A DNA stretch of 64,000 nucleotides, taken from positions 210,165 to 274,164 of the forward strand of contig NW_024879257.1 in the NCBI RefSeq assembly GCF_018340385.1. The letters run 5' to 3'. Below the pieces are notes generated by a model, which did no database searches, had not been told where the DNA came from, and worked only from the letters and a program-made list of their open reading frames with translations. Shown one piece after another: positions 59,113 through 64,000 of the stretch; position 1 is the first letter of the stretch, and every line of letters begins with the position of its first letter. The stretch comes from Cyprinus carpio (lineage: Eukaryota; Chordata; Actinopteri; Cypriniformes; Cyprinidae). Position numbers and translations under genes: made by a program.

Positions 59113-62100
59113 TGACTACGCTAAGGAAGTAAAAAATAAAAAATCCCATGATTTTTACTGCATTCAGAGCTATTTGGGAGTTTACATTTCAGAGTTTCAG
59201 AAATTTATGATATTATATAAGTGTCAGAAATCGTCACAACAACTGTCTACATAATATTAGTATTATTATTCATTATTATTATTTTCTTCTTTTATGTGGC
59301 TTAAACAAGATTTTTCCCCCATAAATATTGAGCTCCATGTGGCGTGAGAAAATGTTTTATTGATGTTAAAATTATTACAGTTCAAACAGCGTTTCTCTGC
59401 CCTGTCTGGTGTGACCCAGCAGAGAGAGTAACAATAAAACTTTTATTATTTATTATTATTATAATAACTATTATTCAGTTTAGTTTATCTGTACAAGATT
59501 GGACACAGATAATAACATGTTAAAAACATAAAAAAATAATATACTAAAATGGAACACAGAAAATACGTTAAAAAGAAAAAAAACTATATATATATATATT
59601 TATATTATAGATACATTAAAATAAAAATGAATACTATAAAATGCATTTTAATTAGGTTCTGAGTAACTATATGGGTAGTCCCAAATGGTAAGTCGTGATG
59701 CTGTGGGTTGCTAGTGTGTTCTAGGTTATAGTACTGTCTGTGGATGTTCTGATATTTAGTGAGATTTTCTTATTTTGTCTGTCGGTGCCTGGGGAAAATG
59801 TGCTGTTATTCGCCTTAGAGCAAGGAATAGCACATTAAGTGGTTTTCGAGTTTCTTGCATTTTCTCTTTATATTTTTAATACTGCAAATTGAATTGTGAA
59901 AAGACACCATACTGAACAATATAAAACTAATACTAAAGTCACAAATAGTTATCTGTAAAGACACAAAACCTGTATATTATGCTATCCTATACATCTGAAC
60001 AACAACACCCTTATAATGTAAAAAGAGTTCTTTGATGTCACTTTTTTACAGTTCTGGCCTTTGTTTTTGCCCGGCGCCCTCTCTCTTCACAGCATGCGAC
60101 AGCTGTCATCTCACTATCATTTGTCCACAGAAGGGACATTAAGTGATGATACACTGACTTTTAATTTCGGCTAACGACTGTCCTCCTAACCAAACGGGTG
60201 GTTTGATCAAGTGGTTTTTGAGCAGATAATATTTTAATTAATGAAATAACGGAAGCAGTTCCAAACACAATAAGCGAACAGTGAGTACCCCTAGCAACCC
60301 CCTGAAAGAGCCGTGTTCCCCCAGCCACTACGGGAAGTGTGTACCGTTTGATGCTGGCCTGCGCATCGTAGATTACCGATCAATATCTGCCCATAGAAAC
60401 AGGTTTTTGATTGACAGGCTGGATAATAGCTAAGTAAACAGAAAGAGATTTGCATAGTTAAATGGGCACTTTGAGAATGATTCCATGAAAGTTCTGCCAC
60501 CAGCCGGTCAGCATCTCTGGGCTGAAGTTCATTTCGTGATTTATGTTAGTTGTGGTTATTTTATGACATTTAGATGAATAGTTTTTTTCTTTTTTTGAGT
60601 TTTATTTGGACGCTGAAGGAAGGTGGTAAATGGTTTTTAAACTTGCCTAATTAATTCAGTGACTTCCTCTATACAATAGTAACAAGCTATGCCGTATCGA
60701 CTGAAGGTTTGTGTATGATCACACTAGGTCTTATACAAATAGGCCTCTTGAGGAACAAGCTTCACTGCAAACCCAACCCCCATGTGGGTTCATCTAAATT
60801 CCTGATTGCTAAAGATTTCTCATATATAGTCTGATAAACCGATTGGAGTGAAAATAGTGAACTCTGATAATTAGTACTGTTAACGTGGACACATCTTAAA
60901 ACGATGTTGCTAATAAAGATCCGCGCGTAAACCTTAGGAGTTGTGTCGAGGTAATATCAATCAATAGCTTATCCAGACATCCACCATTAATAGCCCCTAT
61001 CTTGGAGGGAGGGGATGCTGGTGGTGGATGCACTTACTTGAAATTGCTTCATTACTTTTTTTTTTTGTTTGACTTTTGTTTGCACGCACAGAGATTCAAT
61101 AAATAATGCTATGATAACATAACTGATGAGTGTAAACATCGTTGCTCAATTGCTAATGTTTTTGTGCTGTATTGTTTTCCGCCTTATTCCCCTCGTTTCC
61201 CCCCTTGGTTTTAGGGGACCAGAGGAGCAAAGTTGTTTTGGAGGGCGGTCGGCTGAGGTTCCCATGCCATCCTCCTCAGTTTCCCTTCAGAACATACCCA
61301 TCATCGCAAGCCCTCACCAAGATGAAGTTCAACCTTGTTGACATTGTTTGCAGTCCGACACAAGTGGGGATTGATAACACATGTGTTCAGCCATATCAGC
61401 ATCATGTATATTCTATGTGAGCTTTAGTGACTTTTTTTATACAGCACGATTTCATATACACAATGCGTAATTCAAAGTGCCTTTACGTATTAAAAAATAG
61501 AAAAAAATATCATAAAATAAACACAGATATGCAATTATAATTTTCTCAATACCAGCAAAAAATAATCGTGCCTGAATGTTAGATCCAGTATTATAAACTT
61601 CACTGAATTTTGATTTTAAATCCATGTATTGAATGTTTCTTGATGGCAGTTATTTATAGACAAATCTTCATATTTAGAAAATATTGTCTCTGTATTCCAT
61701 AATTAATTATAGTAATTGGAGAACAGATATTGTTCATAGTACAGTGTTTTCATCAGCCTCTATTTTATGATGTTTCGCTTACAGCATGTATTGATAGTGC
61801 AGTTTCACTATATTTTAGTGCTGTCAACCAATTTATCGTGATTAATTGCATCCAAAATAAAAGTTTTTGTTTACATAATATATGTATGTGTACTGTTTGT
61901 TTATTATGTATATAAAATACACACATTCCATATATATTTAGAAAATATTTACGTGTGTGTTTATATATATATTATTATTATATTTTATATTATATATATA
62001 AATATATTTAATATATAAACATAACTTATTTTTCTTAAATATATACATGCATGTTTATATTTATATATACATAATAAATAAACACAGCACACACACAAAT

Positions 62101-63741
62101 ATTATGTAAACAAAAACTTTTATTTTGAATGCGATTAATTGTTTGACAGCACTAATATTGAATATATTTATTTATATTTTTATTTAGATGGTGTGTATAT
62201 ATATATATATAATTTAGAGGAGGCATTAAATTGATTAAAAGTGACAGTGAAGACTTGTACATTTTTTACAAAGATTTATTTAAAATATATGGTGTATTAA
62301 ATAATATTAATATATAATATGTAAATAATAATAATCAAATAATAATACATTTCAGCATTCTATTAATCAATGATTAACGAATCAGCATTTTAGAATGATT
62401 TCTGAAGGATCATGTGACACTGAAGACTTGAGTGGCAATGCTGAAAATCCATCTTTTTGTCGCAGGAATAAATTACATATATGAAAATAGAAAACATTAA
62501 AATTTAAATAAAATATCACAATATTACAATATATTACAATATTCATTTATTTTTTTTTAAGTGGTAGGGCACAAACATGCAATTACAGATCTCTCATGTA
62601 ATATATTGTATAAGCTTTCCTGTGCATATATTGGCTATTTAACAATTACTGTGTAGGCAAAACTATCCACTTTATGATTTGCAGTGTTAGAAGAGCCTCC
62701 GAAGTCAGGAAACCTTTTAGACTAAGATCTACTCCTAAAGTGCTCTTTAGGGGCCTGGGCATTTCTCTGGGTCCCACTGATGATGTGTGGACACAAGTTC
62801 ACTGGAATGGGGCCCAGAGAAAGGTCCTTCCTCTGCAGGCCACAGATTCGCAGCAGAGCAGCCCAGCCTAACATCCCCTCTGTGGTGCCGGGGCTCTTGG
62901 AGGCGGTTATCAGAGCTGGAGGCATCAGATTCTGATCACTGTCCTCAGCTGTGTGATAGAATGAGGAGTATAGCATCAAGCGTGATAAAACCCGTGGTGA
63001 GTGTGGATTCCGAATTCTTTCGGACCCTGACTCCAGGGGTCTTAATAAACTTCTGGTCCTTACATCCTCTCTTCCAAAGTATACTTCTGATTGCTTTGTC
63101 GCAGTCCTTTAAAAAGGGAAATCCAATCACGGTCAGGCTCATGGAACTAAAACTCACTTTACAAAAAGCTTGAAATTCATTGAGTTATGCAGATGAATCA
63201 GTACTGTTCTTTTGAATCCTTTAAGGATCCCAAAACATCTGCTTTCGATATTGCAGATTCCACAAATAAATGTGTTTATTTAATACCAATTTTGGCCTTT
63301 TTAAGCTAGATTGGGAGGAGTGGTTCATTCTGTGGGAATGACATGCATGGATGAACTGAAATTAATGCCAGTTGTCCGGTTCCCAACCCTCAACATAAAA
63401 GAAGAGTGTTGTAACAGAGAATGCTGATATACATCAAATTGAAGAAGTTTATACACAATGTAATTCAGTCAAAACCGGCCAATGAAAAGACTGTAAAGAT
63501 GTCAGCAGGATAAATGACAAAGGATAAACAGAACTATTGCCAGAACTTTTATAAACTAGTGTATTGGGTTGTTTTCCCATGTCAGTATACCCAGATGGCC
63601 GTGTGTGTAGTACTCAATCCTGCACGCCTCCTGGTGATGACCCCATGGGCCTAATGAGAGCAGTGCTGAGAGATGGAGTCCCGTTGCAGAGCGTGTGGAA
63701 AAGAAAGATCCTGCTGTCCTCGTCGGTAAGCATGCTCGCTG
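57918..63741 (+). CDS. ube2g2: ube2g2, ubiquitin-conjugating enzyme E2 G2 (5' part; continues past window)
   Basis: Plus-strand exons 57918-57964 (M.G..LK..LMA), 58363-58404 (LTL..PPEG), 58570-58616 (GPVN then EENFFEWEALLM one base later), 61215-~61369 (GPE..CF, KMKF and FHPN region) and 63586-63741 (YPDGRVC, GDDPMG, SMLA). The family has about 165 residues; the last exon(s) lie beyond 64000. The active-site cysteine codon in GRVC is present. UBE2G2 passes ubiquitin, as K48 chains, to ER-associated-degradation ligases such as gp78 and HRD1 at the ER surface. Single-base additions occur in every exon, although the protein is among the most conserved E2s. Confidence 0.92.
59081..59110. repeat. 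T homopolymer, about 30 bp
   Basis: Uninterrupted T run in the large ube2g2 intron 3 (58617-61214), which otherwise shows AT-rich sequence and ATTATT runs near 59250-59480 but no recognised gene. Confidence 0.9.
61816..62154. mobile_element. 339-bp palindromic MITE in ube2g2 intron
   Basis: Long inverted repeat: the left arm TAGTGCTGTCAA...CAAAATAAAAGTTTTTGTTT pairs with the right arm AACAAAAACTTTTATTTTGA...TTGACAGCACTA. The centre is ATATA-rich. Flanks share ATATT (61810-61814 and 62155-62159), suggesting a short target duplication. This hairpin-type family is frequent in cyprinids. Confidence 0.8.
62379..62530. repeat. dispersed cyprinid repeat, copy A
   Basis: TCAGCATTTTAGAATGATTT, GGATCATGTGACACTGAAGA and GGAATAAATTACATATATGA in fixed order; the reverse complement of part of the copy at 31880-32240. 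Confidence 0.75.
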
Positions 63742-63895
63742 GTTCAGTCACCAGTTTACGTCCATCCATAAATCGATTCCACAATATTCTGCTGTATGAT
63801 CATTACTTGCCTAAAAAGTGGTTTTACTTGAAATCACCGAAGCCTTAATATTATTTATACACGATGTTTGGATCTTTGTATATTGTTTAAGGTCC

Positions 63896-64000
63896 CACTT
63901 TATTTAAAGGGATACTTCACCCCAAAATAAAAAATTTTTGTCATTAATCACTTACCCACCACTATCGTTCCAAACCTGTCAAGCATCGCTACTGTTCATA
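63896..64000. repeat. dispersed cyprinid repeat, second family (runs to window end)
   Basis: AAAGGGATACTTCACCCCAAAA, TTGTCATTAATCACTTACCC and TCGTTCCAAACCTG, in the order known for a very common cyprinid repeat. Truncated by the window edge. Confidence 0.8.

Noticed and set aside
62674..63173. Overlapping ORFs on both strands as a separate gene
   Set aside because: They sit in the ube2g2 intron before exon 63586, show no conserved motif, and differ between frames; may be part of an unclassified repeat.
1..64000. tRNA, rRNA, CRISPR or prokaryote-type systems
   Set aside because: No cloverleaf genes, rRNA segments or spaced direct repeats were seen; all the architecture is vertebrate.

Overview
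This is vertebrate, intron-rich genomic DNA. It is AT-rich, with GT-AG introns and many short dispersed repeats of types I recognise from cyprinid fish (carp/zebrafish relatives). There are no operons, CRISPR arrays or prokaryotic signals. Almost none of the long ORFs are genes; the real genes are split into exons of about 30-860 bp, and five were identified by exon content and splice sites.

Layout. (1) About 0.25-8.4 kb, minus strand: rasal3, a SynGAP-family Ras GTPase-activating protein (PH, C2, RasGAP, C-terminal coiled coil). (2) 9.5-12.3 kb, minus strand: pglyrp2, the zinc amidase that cleaves bacterial peptidoglycan. (3) 15.0-38.9 kb, minus strand: myh11, smooth-muscle myosin heavy chain, nearly complete from the start codon to the SM1-type tail. 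About 9 kb of intron 1/upstream DNA follows, with candidate SRF (CArG) sites. (4) 47.9-56.8 kb, minus strand: cep20 (FOPNL/FOR20), five coding exons. Its first intron is filled by a nested retrotransposon block: an APE-type LINE interrupted by an L2-like LINE and by a 229-bp element with an 8-bp target duplication. (5) 57.9 kb to beyond the window, plus strand: ube2g2, the ER-associated-degradation ubiquitin-conjugating enzyme, divergent from cep20 across about 1.1 kb.

The genes do not form one pathway; they are syntenic neighbours. MYH11-CEP20 and RASAL3-PGLYRP2 are each adjacent in human, on two different chromosomes, and are joined here.

A dominant technical feature is that most coding exons of all five genes contain single-base insertions or deletions that break the frame, while splice sites and codon-level homology remain intact. 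This looks like an unpolished long-read consensus, not five neighbouring pseudogenes, so frameshifts here should not be read as biology.

I found no convincing undescribed system. The most useful observations are the exact boundaries and target-site duplications of several transposons, the buried cep20 first exon, an overlapping E-box/CRE upstream of ube2g2, and candidate CArG boxes around myh11.
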